Below are positions 15,182 to 22,737 of a stretch of 42,188 nucleotides of DNA, piece by piece. Where the stretch lies: the NCBI GenBank assembly GCA_017434855.1, contig JAFRUA010000054.1, positions 1-42,188 of the forward strand. The letters are read 5' to 3'. Origin of the DNA: Clostridia bacterium (GTDB taxonomy: Bacteria; Bacillota; Clostridia; Oscillospirales; Acutalibacteraceae). The translations under genes were made by a program, and so were the position numbers. Each line of letters starts with the position of its first letter. The stretch's first letter is position 1. The notes beneath the pieces were generated by a model, which was not told where the DNA came from, did not search any database, and saw only the letters and a list, made by a program, of their open reading frames with translations.

Positions 15182-15258
15182 GCGCTGCTAGCTCAGCTGG
15201 ATAGAGTGTTTGGCTACGAACCAAAAGGTCAGGGGTTCGAGTCCCTTGCAGCGCGCCA
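15182..15258 (+). tRNA. tRNA-Arg (anticodon ACG)
   Basis: The acceptor GCGCTGC pairs with GCAGCGC, and the anticodon stem TTTGG/CCAAA encloses the loop CTACGAA (anticodon ACG, read as ICG). The T-loop is GTTCGAGTC and CCA is encoded. The 3' half from the anticodon loop is the left attachment site of the integrated element; the same half recurs at 23872. Confidence 0.95.
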
Positions 15259-15267
15259 TTTGCAAAA
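15214..15267. other. attL (core attachment site, left)
   Basis: The 54 bases from the anticodon loop of tRNA-Arg to just past its CCA are identical to 23872-23925. The base before (G versus A) and the base after (G versus A) differ between copies, so the repeat is exactly delimited. The copy at the left keeps the tRNA intact. Confidence 0.93.
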
Positions 15268-15318
15268 GTGTCGAAATCCCTTGATTTTGCTGGGGGTCCG
15301 GCACTTTTCTATTTTCTG
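15264..15318 (+). terminator. tRNA-Arg terminator supplied by the element
   Basis: AAAAGTGTCG (15264-15273) pairs with CGGCACTTTT (15299-15308), ten pairs with one G-T, followed by CTATTTTC. It differs from the hairpin after attR, so integration replaces the chromosomal terminator by this one. Confidence 0.7.
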
Positions 15319-15351
15319 TTATGAGGGCAAGCTTGACCTTGCTTTTTCGAA

Positions 15352-15374
15352 TTTGATGTTTATTTGATGTTTAT
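15352..15374 (+). repeat. Left integrase arm-type sites (2 x TTTGATGTTTA)
   Basis: Two back-to-back copies of TTTGATGTTTA (15352-15362 and 15363-15373) lie between attL and the integrase gene. The same 11-mer recurs in the same orientation near attR. An 11-bp period puts repeats on one face of DNA, as in integrase N-domain (arm) sites. Confidence 0.75.
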
Positions 15375-15458
15375 CCTCTCAAAAAAGTGGCAAAAAGCAG
15401 TAAAAAGCGGTGAAGACGTGACCGGCTGCGGTCTGTTCTTCACCGTTCTTTTTTGCCC

Positions 15459-16853
15459 TCATGCAAGGCTGCTTTGACTTCTGCTCTTGACGCCGGACAG
15501 CAGCTTGCTTTCAAGGGCTTCGGCTGCTGCGGCGTCTGCGGACTGGATCGCGTGGGCGTATATCTTGGTCGTGGTTCCGGCGTTGGCGTGGCCGAGGCGG
15601 TGGGCGACGGTTGTCAGCGGTGTGCCGTCTGCGATTAAAAGCGTTGCGCTTGTATGCCGCAGGGAATGGACGTGAATGTCCGGGAGGTTGTTGCGCCGGA
15701 CGAAATCCTTGAACCAACTTGTCAGATAGTCCGGCCGCAGCGGTTGTCCATCGTAGCGGGTAAATAAATAGCCCTGATCCTGCCAGCGGTCGCCCGATTT
15801 CAAGCGTTCAGCAGATTGCCATGCCTGAAACTGTCGAAGTATCTGCATGGTATAAGGGGCGGCTTTAAGTGTGCGTTCGGAGCTTGTTGTTTTGGTGCTG
15901 CTTTCAAAAACACCTTTTTCGGGTAAATACTGAATGGTGCGGTTGATGGTGATCGTTTGCCGGTCGAAGTCAATATCAGACCATTTCAAGCCGAGCAATT
16001 CGCCCCGACGCATACCGAAAAACATAAGCAGTTTTATCATCACCTGCTGCTGTTCGCCCTCATGGTCGAGCGCTTTCATCAGATCACGCGCGCCCGCTTC
16101 GTCGAGGTATTGCGGCACCCTGCGCTGCAGCTTCGGTGCTTCGGCGCGTTTGGCCGGATTATCCGGCAGAATGTTCCACCTGACTGCCTTTTCCAAGATG
16201 GATGAAATCAGCGTATGATGTGAGCGGACGGTTTTATCTGAAAGCGTTGTTTTGCCGACCGGTTCAAAAGCGTCCGGCAGCTTCAATGTAAGCGCTGCAC
16301 ACAGCTTTTCGGCGGTCTGTTTTGAAACCGTGTGACTGTTTTCCGCTGCGTCAAGAGTAGATGCGCTAAGTCCTGTGGCGGCGGCAAGCTCCACCTTTTT
16401 CATGTGTTTTTCCTTGCGTATCGCTTTCAGATCGAATCTGCTTTTATATTTCTGATCTTTGCGGACGCCCTCTTTTTCCAGCTCGTTATAGAACGCCCGC
16501 AGGTGAAGCGGCTGCAGCTTGTCGAGCGGAATGTGGCCGATGCTCTGATTGATGCGCGGTATGAGGGCGCGATAGTGTGCAAGGGTTTTCGGTTTCAACT
16601 GGGGTTCGGCGTATTCCTTGAACCATTTTTCTGCAAAGTCGGCAAAGCGGATAGAACCGTCAAGCACAAGGCCGCGTTTTGCGCGATCTTCAAACATCAC
16701 CGCTTGTCGGTTCAGTTCTTTTTCGATCTGCTTCTTTGTCATACCGGGCGCAGGCTTCCATGTCATCGTTTTGCGGATTTGCTTACCGTTCAGATCATAG
16801 CCGGTCGAAACTGCGATCTGATAGGTATCATTTCGTTTCTGTATCGTTGCCAT
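15459..16853 (-). CDS. Tyrosine integrase with inserted helix-turn-helix
   Basis: The 464-residue recombinase starts at ATG 16853 (AAAGGTG upstream). The N-terminus (ATIQKRNDTYQIAVSTGYDL) is the arm-binding domain of Tn916-type integrases. A SAM-like core-binding domain follows (FADFAEKWFKEYAEPQLKPK). At about residues 139-199, in its middle, sits a Cro/C1-like HTH (IRKEKHMKKVELAAATGLSA, then STLDAAEN) flanked by the two halves of the core-binding domain. The catalytic domain has R282 (GMRRGEL), H396-S-L-R399, LGHANAGTT and the nucleophile Y432 (KIYAHA). It integrates and excises the element at tRNA-Arg. Its start overlaps the end of the repressor gene, so both share one leftward transcript. 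Confidence 0.95.
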   Translation of the reverse strand: MATIQKRNDTYQIAVSTGYDLNGKQIRKTMTWKPAPGMTKKQIEKELNRQAVMFEDRAKRGLVLDGSIRFADFAEKWFKEYAEPQLKPKTLAHYRALIPRINQSIGHIPLDKLQPLHLRAFYNELEKEGVRKDQKYKSRFDLKAIRKEKHMKKVELAAATGLSASTLDAAENSHTVSKQTAEKLCAALTLKLPDAFEPVGKTTLSDKTVRSHHTLISSILEKAVRWNILPDNPAKRAEAPKLQRRVPQYLDEAGARDLMKALDHEGEQQQVMIKLLMFFGMRRGELLGLKWSDIDFDRQTITINRTIQYLPEKGVFESSTKTTSSERTLKAAPYTMQILRQFQAWQSAERLKSGDRWQDQGYLFTRYDGQPLRPDYLTSWFKDFVRRNNLPDIHVHSLRHTSATLLIADGTPLTTVAHRLGHANAGTTTKIYAHAIQSADAAAAEALESKLLSGVKSRSQSSLA

Positions 16854-17667
16854 GGGGTTCACCTTTATTTGCTAATTCTAAAAATCGGAGCGAAAGCCCT
16901 TCCTTATAGCGCTTCAAACAACTACCGCCTATATGGTGACTATCATGATTATATAATGCCGTAATGAGGGCGTTTAACGCTTGAAAACGGTACGCTTCGG
17001 CTTGATGGATATTTCTTAAACAAGAAGACGCTTCATTAAAAGTTTTTATACTTTCATAATCCTTCCTTGAAACAAGTGAAATATAATGGTACATGTTCGG
17101 GAGAAAATCATAATCCAAAAGGAAACTGTGTAATACTTCGTTGATTTCCTCAATATAGCGCTTATAAAGCTGAAAAGTTTCTTTTGTACAGTCTTCTCTT
17201 TCCTCAAAGCTACCGATATCCCAAATATCAATATTGTTGCCTGCTCCGTCTGAAAGAATGTCATCTAACATACTTCCCGCAAAAGGATGAGTGTGTATTT
17301 CTAAATCATCCCATTTTCTCTTAAATTCTCTATAAGTTAGGCCATGGATTGCAAAGTTTTCGTGTAAAAAACAAATTATATCTTTGTCTAAGCCGGTGTA
17401 TTTTACAACAAAAGACTCATCTTCGTTTTTTGACGGGGTTGGAGAAAGGCCGAGTAAGTAATCGGTAGAAACATTTAAACACTCTGCTATCTGTCGCAGC
17501 TTGTCGGCTGTTGGAATTGTCTGCCCGTTGCAATATTGTGAAATAGCCTGACGAGAAACGCCTACGGCTTCGGCAACCGCTATTTGCGTCAGATTTTTTT
17601 CTTCAATCAGTTTGCGAAAATTTGATGCAAAAATGCCCTCATATCCTTCAAACGGCTTGCTTTCCAT
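16828..17667 (-). CDS. XRE-family repressor (C1-like) of the element
   Basis: The 279-residue protein starts at 17667 behind AGAGGTG. Residues about 12-75 are a Cro/C1-type HTH (LIEEKNLTQIAVAEAVGVSR, QAISQYCNGQTIPTADKLRQ in part, STDYLLGL). The C-terminal 200 residues, rich in Asp, Glu and Tyr, match no family I recognise and lack the LexA-like serine protease motifs and the HExxH motif of ImmA. It is transcribed leftward into the integrase with a 26-bp overlap. It probably represses one or both of the face-to-face promoters at 17727-17815 and keeps the element integrated. Confidence 0.85.
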   Translation of the reverse strand: MESKPFEGYEGIFASNFRKLIEEKNLTQIAVAEAVGVSRQAISQYCNGQTIPTADKLRQIAECLNVSTDYLLGLSPTPSKNEDESFVVKYTGLDKDIICFLHENFAIHGLTYREFKRKWDDLEIHTHPFAGSMLDDILSDGAGNNIDIWDIGSFEEREDCTKETFQLYKRYIEEINEVLHSFLLDYDFLPNMYHYISLVSRKDYESIKTFNEASSCLRNIHQAEAYRFQALNALITALYNHDSHHIGGSCLKRYKEGLSLRFLELANKGEPHGNDTETK

Positions 17668-17726
17668 ATTCAAAGCACCTCTTAATGTTGTGTTTGCTTG
17701 CGTTTTAAAATTTATGACTTTTATAC

Positions 17727-17815
17727 TTGACATTCAAGGCTAATGGAGATATAATACAAGCGTCAAGCAAAATCATCGTCATCTGAATTATAGCAAGTCA
17801 GACAAACAAAGTCAA
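17727..17815. promoter_or_regulatory. Face-to-face promoters of the repressor/integrase and early operons
   Basis: Rightward: TTGACA (17727-17732), 17-bp spacer, TATAAT (17750-17755). Leftward on the complement: TTGACT (17815-17810), 17-bp spacer, TATAAT (17792-17787). They point at each other, so each transcript runs through the opposing promoter, as in the 186/P2 phage switches. CTTGACATTCAAG (17726-17738), an inverted repeat over the rightward -35, is a candidate operator, and further CTTGA/TCAAG half-sites lie around. Confidence 0.8.
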
Positions 17816-17843
17816 GATGATGATGGAAAAAAGGGGTGTTTAT

Positions 17844-18023
17844 ATGAAAAACTTGACGATCAGACAAGCAGCAAAAGAAAAGAAAGTCCCTTTGTGGCGG
17901 GTTGCAGATCATTTAAAGATCAGTGAACCAACATTAACACGCAAGCTGCGGCATGAACTGTCGAAGGAAGAAACGACAAACTTTCTTTTAATCATCGACG
18001 AGCTGGCCGAGAAAGGAGCATAA
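17844..18023 (+). CDS. Small Cro-like DNA-binding protein
   Basis: The 59-residue protein starts at ATG 17844 (AAAAGGGGTG upstream). The middle reads as a helix-turn-helix (VPLWRVADHLKISEPTLTRK). It is the first gene of the rightward operon opposite the repressor, the position of Cro or an excision regulator. The gap to the next gene is five bases. The exact role is inferred from position. Confidence 0.7.
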   Translation: MKNLTIRQAAKEKKVPLWRVADHLKISEPTLTRKLRHELSKEETTNFLLIIDELAEKGA

Positions 18024-18028
18024 CAAGC

Positions 18029-18268
18029 ATGAGTATTCCGAGAATGAGAACCATCCCGGAAGCGTACAAAGAACTAAAAGCCGCCGACCCAAACACGGCC
18101 TACACGTTGCGCGCGCTGCGTGCGGCAGTAAATCGCGGCGAAATTCCTGTTGTGCCGGTTGGCAGTAAGCGGCTAATCAACATGGATTTGTTCTTTGCGC
18201 GGCTAAATGCGCCCTCATTGATTGAAAAGCAAGCGAATGAGGGCGCAGGTGTTCGGAAACTGGCGTAA
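18029..18268 (+). CDS. Excisionase-like small DNA-binding protein
   Basis: The 79-residue protein has a GAAAGGAG ribosome site. It reads as a winged-helix excisionase-type domain (IPEAYKELKAADPNTAYTLR, ALRAAVNRGEIPVV, VGSKRLINMDLFFARL), the pattern of MerR/Xis-like helix-turn-helix proteins in which recognition helix and wing are followed by KRLIN. It probably directs excision together with the integrase. Confidence 0.75.
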   Translation: MSIPRMRTIPEAYKELKAADPNTAYTLRALRAAVNRGEIPVVPVGSKRLINMDLFFARLNAPSLIEKQANEGAGVRKLA

Positions 18269-18627
18269 AAAGAGCCGCCATGCGCGGCGGCTTACAGCGG
18301 TATTCATGGAATTATTGTGCAGCGAAAATAAAAAAGAGTAATTCCGTCAGTAGTTTGGCGACCGCAACGGAATTACTACAAAACGCTTTCCTTGCAACGG
18401 GCTTTTCCCGATTTCAAGGCTTTTCAAAGCACTATTATTTTACCACGAACCGCAACAAAAGGCAAGGCTTTTGAGCAAAAAACAAGGGAAAATGAGGGCT
18501 TTTGTCGCTTGTTTTCTCACAGGTAGGCGACCTCTGACAGGGCGAAAGGCCGGGGCATACTTTAGCCCCCTTTACCGGGTTCCCTTCACAGACTATCTTG
18601 TGGACAAAATAAGAAAGGAGTATATCC
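18269..18627 (+). other. 359-bp gap upstream of rep; candidate replication origin
   Basis: No convincing gene. Two inverted repeats stand out: AGTAATTCCGT (18337-18347) with ACGGAATTACT (18367-18377), and GGGGC (18552-18556) with GCCCC (18564-18568). One ATGAGGGC octamer lies at 18492. HUH initiators usually nick at hairpins just before or within their own gene, so this is the likeliest double-strand origin; the nick site cannot be placed. Confidence 0.45.
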
Positions 18628-19413
18628 ATGTCAAAAAAGAAACGACCCAAAAAGGCAAAACGTACCGTTAAAACCAAGCATTCTATAGAGCGGAAGAATT
18701 ACACGGTTTATCGCGATTATGATGAGAGAGAGCAGCGGGTGAGTCGTTCTGATCTGCAGAGATATAGAAACACAGAAGAAGAGCGACGACGCAAAGAGCG
18801 CGAAAACATTGCGTTTGCGCGGGATAAGCTCCGCTGGCTAATCGAAAATAACTTCGATTATGGCGACTACCATGTGATCCTGCATTATGCAACACAACCG
18901 GGCGAAACGCCGAGAAGTGATCAACAGATCGAAACGGACGTCCGAAAGTTTTTGCGGGCGCTGCGCTATGCTTATGATTGCCGCAGACAGGAACTCTTAT
19001 ATATCCGGGTATATCACCGAAACGAATCGACCGGGCGGCTACATTTGCATCTGATCGTGAACAAGATCGATCGCGATATTATTTTGAACTGCTGGCGACG
19101 TGTACAAGAGCGCGCGGGCTGCAGGAAGATTGCAGAAGCAAATGTTATTTGTCTGCGGGATTCCTACTACAAAATCAGCGGATATTTTGCAAAGCAGTTT
19201 GAAACAATCTTGCGCGGAGATATTCGCAAACGGTATAGTCGCTCTATGAACTTGTTAGCGCCGGAAATCCACTATGAATACGTTGAAGCGTCCGACGGCA
19301 TCAACGACTTTATCATAGACGAAACCTTCCCTGAAAAGCGGCTGGATGAGGATACATACCGAATCGGCATTGACCGGCGCGGCAACATTGTTGAAAGCGG
19401 TATATTCCGTTGA
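18628..19413 (+). CDS. HUH-type rolling-circle replication initiator
   Basis: The 261-residue protein starts behind AAAGGAG with a basic N-terminus (MSKKKRPKKAKR). Motif order fits an HUH endonuclease: YHVILHYATQPG (first strand motif), GRLHLHLIVN with H139 and H141 (metal-binding HUH), and the tyrosine helix SYYKISGYFAKQF (Y180/Y181, K182). A later KRYSRSMNL pattern is common in replication proteins of filamentous and micro-phages and of Gram-positive elements. It would nick one strand and start rolling-circle replication of the excised circle, and could also serve for mobilisation. Helicase and relaxase-accessory domains are absent. Confidence 0.85.
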   Translation: MSKKKRPKKAKRTVKTKHSIERKNYTVYRDYDEREQRVSRSDLQRYRNTEEERRRKERENIAFARDKLRWLIENNFDYGDYHVILHYATQPGETPRSDQQIETDVRKFLRALRYAYDCRRQELLYIRVYHRNESTGRLHLHLIVNKIDRDIILNCWRRVQERAGCRKIAEANVICLRDSYYKISGYFAKQFETILRGDIRKRYSRSMNLLAPEIHYEYVEASDGINDFIIDETFPEKRLDEDTYRIGIDRRGNIVESGIFR

Positions 19414-19709
19414 TAAAGAGAAAAACTGCACAAAATGAGGGCGGGTATAGTGAGCTTCAGAAATAAGCATCCCCCCCGGGGTGAAAAATCTTGCGGCGGG
19501 GGAGAGCTGCCCCACCGACGCCCCACCTTTAAAAATAAAAAGCCTTGAAAATGGGATATTTTTTAGTCGGAAAAACAAAATGACTTGTATTGTTTTAGCT
19601 GCCTATAAGCGGCAAAAATGAGGGCAAAACCGTATCCCAGGTTGCCCTCATTTGCTTGCTTGATTGTCTGTGGGGGCGCGGCGCGCGCCCTCATAGGTCT
19701 GTAGCGGTT
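19414..19709. other. Non-coding gap with GC-rich block and four octamers
   Basis: No credible gene in 296 bp. A GC-rich block at about 19471-19527 (CCCCCCCGGGG followed by GGCGGGGGAG and GCCCCACC) is unlike the AT-rich surroundings. ATGAGGGC occurs four times (19435, 19618, 19644 inverted, 19685 inverted), the highest local density. A single-strand origin, oriT or structural site is possible. Confidence 0.5.
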
Positions 19710-19991
19710 TTAGATCGCTGCTTCATCTGCCGATTGCTGCTGCAGATTTATTAGGTCGCGGACAATTATGCAAAATGATGTTGCTTTGTCTGCGAGGCGT
19801 TCGGCCTGTTCTTTTGCGGCGAGAAGCACATGATCAAAGCTCTGCAAATAGCGGAAGTGTTTATCTTCCATCGGCCAATTATTATCCATGAATACCTCAG
19901 TCAAAACGATATTGATAAGGTCGTGCAGCGCGTCAAGGTCTGCAGAAAAGACGTCGAGTTCATCCCACAGGGCGTTTAGTTTTTCATTCAT
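19710..19991 (-). CDS. Small element protein, unknown, helical
   Basis: The 93-residue acidic protein starts at 19991 with GGAGG upstream. It is predicted all-helical (LNALWDELDVFSADLDALHD, LLAAKEQAERLADKATSF). No family recognised. It is the last gene of a leftward operon and overlaps the preceding gene by eight bases. Such helical proteins next to regulatory genes are common in phage-like elements, but no function follows. Confidence 0.7.
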   Translation of the reverse strand: MNEKLNALWDELDVFSADLDALHDLINIVLTEVFMDNNWPMEDKHFRYLQSFDHVLLAAKEQAERLADKATSFCIIVRDLINLQQQSADEAAI

Positions 19992-20250
19992 GGTGGTTTC
20001 CTCCGTTCTTTTTATGTGTATAGTGTGCGCGGTGCCGCCGTTCTTCCCGGATGACGTGGATGCGTCCGGCTTCAAAGATCGCGGAAAGCAAAAACAAACG
20101 GTTGACTTCCGAGTATTCATGCTTTGCCCACCACGCTTTCACAATGCGTTCGGCAGCACAAACGCTGTTCATTGAGGCGTAGCATGAAACAAGCTCGATG
20201 GTTTCCTCTGGGTCGATCAAAAGCGGCGTGTTGCATCGGTTGCTCATCAT
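19984..20250 (-). CDS. Small element protein, unknown
   Basis: The 88-residue protein (ATG at 20250, or at 20247) follows GGAAGGTG. The middle is helical (YASMNSVCAAERIVKAWWAK) and the C-terminus is very basic and His-rich (REERRHRAHYTHKKNGGNHHE in part), which may bind nucleic acid or metal. Its end overlaps the next gene, so both are co-translated. No family recognised. Confidence 0.65.
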   Translation of the reverse strand: MMSNRCNTPLLIDPEETIELVSCYASMNSVCAAERIVKAWWAKHEYSEVNRLFLLSAIFEAGRIHVIREERRHRAHYTHKKNGGNHHE

Positions 20251-20332
20251 ACTGTAAGCACCTTCCTTTCTTGACTGATGATGGTAGGTGGATTATAAAT
20301 AGACTTGACGGTCGTTTCGCAAGGGCTTTTCT

Positions 20333-20608
20333 TTATGCCACTGAAAAGCGGCGGGTCTCGGTCTGCCGGGTGTACTGCGCGTACAGGTCGCCGTGCGTCT
20401 TCTTGAATGCGGCGGTGTCAAAGCGGCTGCTTTTGACGGTGGCGTATCTGATCTTGAAAACGTCCACGCGCATTTCATCCATGCCGGTCGCAAGCATGAG
20501 GGCTTTCAGCTCGTCTTTGATGGCTTCGGCTTCGCTCTGCGCCTCATCCATGAGGGCTTGCAGTTCCTTTAATTCCCTGATCTTTGCGGCAAGTTCTTTT
20601 GGCGACAT
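20333..20608 (-). CDS. Conserved phage/ICE-type small protein (coiled coil)
   Basis: The 91-residue protein starts at 20608 with AAAGGAGG upstream. An N-terminal coiled coil (ELAAKIRELKELQALMDEAQ) is followed by a conserved C-terminal pattern (VKSSRFDTAAFKKTHGDLYA, ending RRFSVA). I recall near-identical proteins in many Firmicutes phages and conjugative elements, often near recombination genes; no function is established to my knowledge. It heads the leftward operon whose promoter overlaps operator O1. Confidence 0.75.
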   Translation of the reverse strand: MSPKELAAKIRELKELQALMDEAQSEAEAIKDELKALMLATGMDEMRVDVFKIRYATVKSSRFDTAAFKKTHGDLYAQYTRQTETRRFSVA

Positions 20609-20704
20609 GGGTTTTGCCTCCTTTCTTGTTTTGATTCTGATCGTCAAGGGCGGCGCGTCCGCGTTCATTTCCAACGACCTGCGCTCCCTTGACTTTCTGA
20701 TGTA

Positions 20705-20831
20705 ATTATACACCCTATTAGTGTGTAAGTCAATAGTTATTGCACACTTTTTGTGTGTAAAATTGCACAGGGATTACACCCTATTTTTGTGCATATTTGC
20801 GCTTGATTTTAGTGTACATTTCTGCTATAAT
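20705..20831. promoter_or_regulatory. Divergent promoters with three 19-bp operators
   Basis: Leftward promoter on the complement: TTGACT (20733-20728), 17-bp spacer, TATAAT (20710-20705). Rightward: TTGATT (20803-20808), 17-bp spacer, TATAAT (20826-20831). Three related imperfect palindromes lie between or over them: TACACCCTATTAGTGTGTA (20709-20727), TGCACACTTTTTGTGTGTA (20741-20759) and TACACCCTATTTTTGTGCA (20775-20793), centred 32 and 34 bp apart. The first fills the spacer of the leftward promoter. The HTH protein at 20884 is the likely ligand. Confidence 0.8.
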
Positions 20832-20883
20832 GAATACGCTGGGAAAAGAAGCAGCATATCAAACGGCTCGGAGGTTGAATACA

Positions 20884-21096
20884 ATGGCGATCCGCTATAA
20901 AGGCGATATTCTTGTTGCGTTGAAAGAAAAGGGATATAACACGTCAACGCTCAGAAAAGAAAAAATCTTTGGTGAAAAGACTATACAGAATTTCCGTTCT
21001 AATGCTGAAATCCCATACAAGACGATAGACCGGCTTTGTAAGCTGCTCGATTGTCAGCCCGGGGATATAATGGAGTATGTGCCGGACGTGGAATAA
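20884..21096 (+). CDS. Small Cro/C1-type HTH regulator
   Basis: The 70-residue protein starts at ATG 20884, nine bases behind GGAGG. It is almost entirely a helix-turn-helix (YKGDILVALKEKGYNTSTLR, then EKTIQNFRSN, IDRLCKLLDCQPGDIMEYV), the YozG-like short type. It probably binds the 19-bp operators just upstream and so controls itself and the divergent leftward operon. The RhuM gene starts 40 bases downstream in the same direction, so it could also act as a partner of RhuM; that is inference. Confidence 0.85.
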   Translation: MAIRYKGDILVALKEKGYNTSTLRKEKIFGEKTIQNFRSNAEIPYKTIDRLCKLLDCQPGDIMEYVPDVE

Positions 21097-21136
21097 TGCG
21101 CGCCCTCATATATGCAATGTAGGAAGGTGAAAGCGA

Positions 21137-22144
21137 ATGAAGAATGATTTCCCGGTGCTGATCTACAGCACGCCGGAAGAAGATGTAAAAATCAATGCGC
21201 TGGTGGAAAATGAAACACTGTGGTTGACGCAAAAAAGCATGGCAGAGCTGTTTCAAACAACAAAGCAGACAATCAGCTACCATGCTAAAAATTGCTTTGA
21301 CGCGGGCGAATTAGACCGAGAATCAGTTGTCAAAGAAATTATGACAACTGCCGCAGACGGCAAAGATTATAAAACGCTGTATTATAACCTTGATGTGATT
21401 ATCTCTGTCGGCTACCGTGTCAATTCCCACCGTGCAACACAGTTCCGTATTTGGGCGACAAAGGTGTTGAAAGAGTATATTAAAAAAGGCTTTGTTCTGG
21501 ATGACGAACGCTTGAAACAGGGCACAACCATATTCGGTCATGACTACTTCCGGGAATTGTTGGAACGTGTCCGCTCCATCCGTGCGAGTGAGCGGCGTAT
21601 TTGGCAGCAGATCACCGATATTTTCGCGGAATGCAGCATTGACTATGATAATACATCGGAAGCAGCAAGGCAGTTTTATGCTATGGTGCAGAACAAATTT
21701 CACTATGCGATTACCGGGCAGACCGCCGCAGAAATCGTATTTGACAGAGCAGACCGCGCAAAAGAACATATGGGTTTAACCACATGGAAGAACGCGCCGG
21801 ACGGACGTGTTTTGAAATCAGATGTCACAGTTGCAAAGAATTACCTTGACGAAAAACAAATCCGGCAGTTGGAGCGCGCCGTCACCGGGTACTTTGACTA
21901 TATCGAAGACCTGATCGAGCGTGAAAACACGTTCACCATGCAGGAGTTCGCTGCCAGTGTCAACGAGTTTCTTTCCTTCCGGCGCTATAACATACTGCGG
22001 GACAAAGGCAGGGTCAGCGCAGCGGACGCAAAGAAAAAAGCGGAGTTGGAATATGACGCCTTTAACAAAACACAAAGAATTGTTTCAGACTTTGACAAAG
22101 CTGTGAAACGATTAAGTGAAAAGAATCAAGACACGCCGCAATGA
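21137..22144 (+). CDS. RhuM-family protein
   Basis: The 335-residue protein matches the virulence RhuM family (named after rhuM of Salmonella pathogenicity island 3). Its hallmarks are an N-terminal DNA-binding-like part (VENETLWLTQKSMAELFQTT, then KQTISYHAKNCF) and YNLDVIISVGYRVNSHRATQ with FRIWATKVLKEYI. The second half is an all-helical domain (TAAEIVFDRADRAKEHMGLT). The biochemical activity of the family is not established; the genes are typical cargo of mobile elements. Ribosome site GGAAGG upstream. Here it follows a small HTH gene, a layout seen in toxin-antitoxin pairs, but nothing in the sequence proves toxicity. Confidence 0.88.
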   Translation: MKNDFPVLIYSTPEEDVKINALVENETLWLTQKSMAELFQTTKQTISYHAKNCFDAGELDRESVVKEIMTTAADGKDYKTLYYNLDVIISVGYRVNSHRATQFRIWATKVLKEYIKKGFVLDDERLKQGTTIFGHDYFRELLERVRSIRASERRIWQQITDIFAECSIDYDNTSEAARQFYAMVQNKFHYAITGQTAAEIVFDRADRAKEHMGLTTWKNAPDGRVLKSDVTVAKNYLDEKQIRQLERAVTGYFDYIEDLIERENTFTMQEFAASVNEFLSFRRYNILRDKGRVSAADAKKKAELEYDAFNKTQRIVSDFDKAVKRLSEKNQDTPQ

Positions 22145-22160
22145 CGCGGCGTTTTCTTTT

Positions 22161-22174
22161 GCCCTCATGAGGGC
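22161..22174. repeat. Palindrome made of two octamers
   Basis: GCCCTCATGAGGGC is a perfect 14-bp palindrome formed by two overlapping inverted ATGAGGGC octamers. It lies 17 bases behind the RhuM stop and is followed by GGTTTCTTT, so it could double as a weak terminator. Confidence 0.7.
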
Positions 22175-22234
22175 GGTTTCTTTAATATGGTTTCATTTAT
22201 ACCCCTCCACGCTCTGAGACAAAGTCCAAAAATA

Positions 22235-22263
22235 TTGACTTTGCACACGGATTTGTCTATAAT
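22235..22263 (+). promoter_or_regulatory. Promoter of the ArpU-like/sigma operon
   Basis: TTGACT (22235-22240), 17-bp spacer, perfect TATAAT (22258-22263). The start codon is about 60 bases further on. Confidence 0.8.
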
Positions 22264-22323
22264 ATAATCAATGAGGAATATGTCTATCCCCGTGAAATAT
22301 CTGATAAAACGGAGGCGTAAAGG

Positions 22324-22713
22324 ATGAAGATTCCCGAACTGTCTAAATTTCGAAAACTGCTGCTTGATGTAGAATATTATCAGAATCGTCTTTCAAAATT
22401 ACAGGCAGCAATGATGCAATCGAAAATCGATGCTGCAGATATTATCACAGAAGAAGATCGGCTCGTTTTTTGTGGAGAAGCCAAACAGCTTGAAAGCATA
22501 TATATCGACGCACTCAAATGCAGTAAAAGAGAATTACTGCGGATTGAAAACTATATTGCGTCCGTTTCGGATCCTTATATCAAGCAAATCATGGATTTGC
22601 GTTTCGTACAAGGGTTGTCGTGGCAACAATGCGCGTTGCGAATTAGTCCGAGAATATCAGCGGACAGTATTTTTATGATGTGCAAACGGTATATAGAAAA
22701 GCACCCGGAGTAA
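22324..22713 (+). CDS. ArpU/DUF1492-like phage-type regulator
   Basis: The 129-residue protein has a helical N-terminal half and a C-terminal sigma-region-4-like HTH: SDPYIKQIMDLRFVQGLSWQ, then the ADSIFMMCKRYIEK recognition region. This is the pattern of DUF1492/ArpU/RinA-type proteins, which control late operons or packaging genes in Firmicutes phages. The gene precedes the sigma factor by 24 bases and shares its promoter, so the two probably act in one regulatory step of the element. Confidence 0.8.
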   Translation: MKIPELSKFRKLLLDVEYYQNRLSKLQAAMMQSKIDAADIITEEDRLVFCGEAKQLESIYIDALKCSKRELLRIENYIASVSDPYIKQIMDLRFVQGLSWQQCALRISPRISADSIFMMCKRYIEKHPE

Positions 22714-22737
22714 AGCTTTTTTATTCAAAGAAGGGTA

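Noticed and set aside
19255..19578. A 107-codon minus-strand frame behind rep
   Set aside because: It is antisense to the rep 3' end and crosses the GC-rich block; composition and starts do not support a gene.
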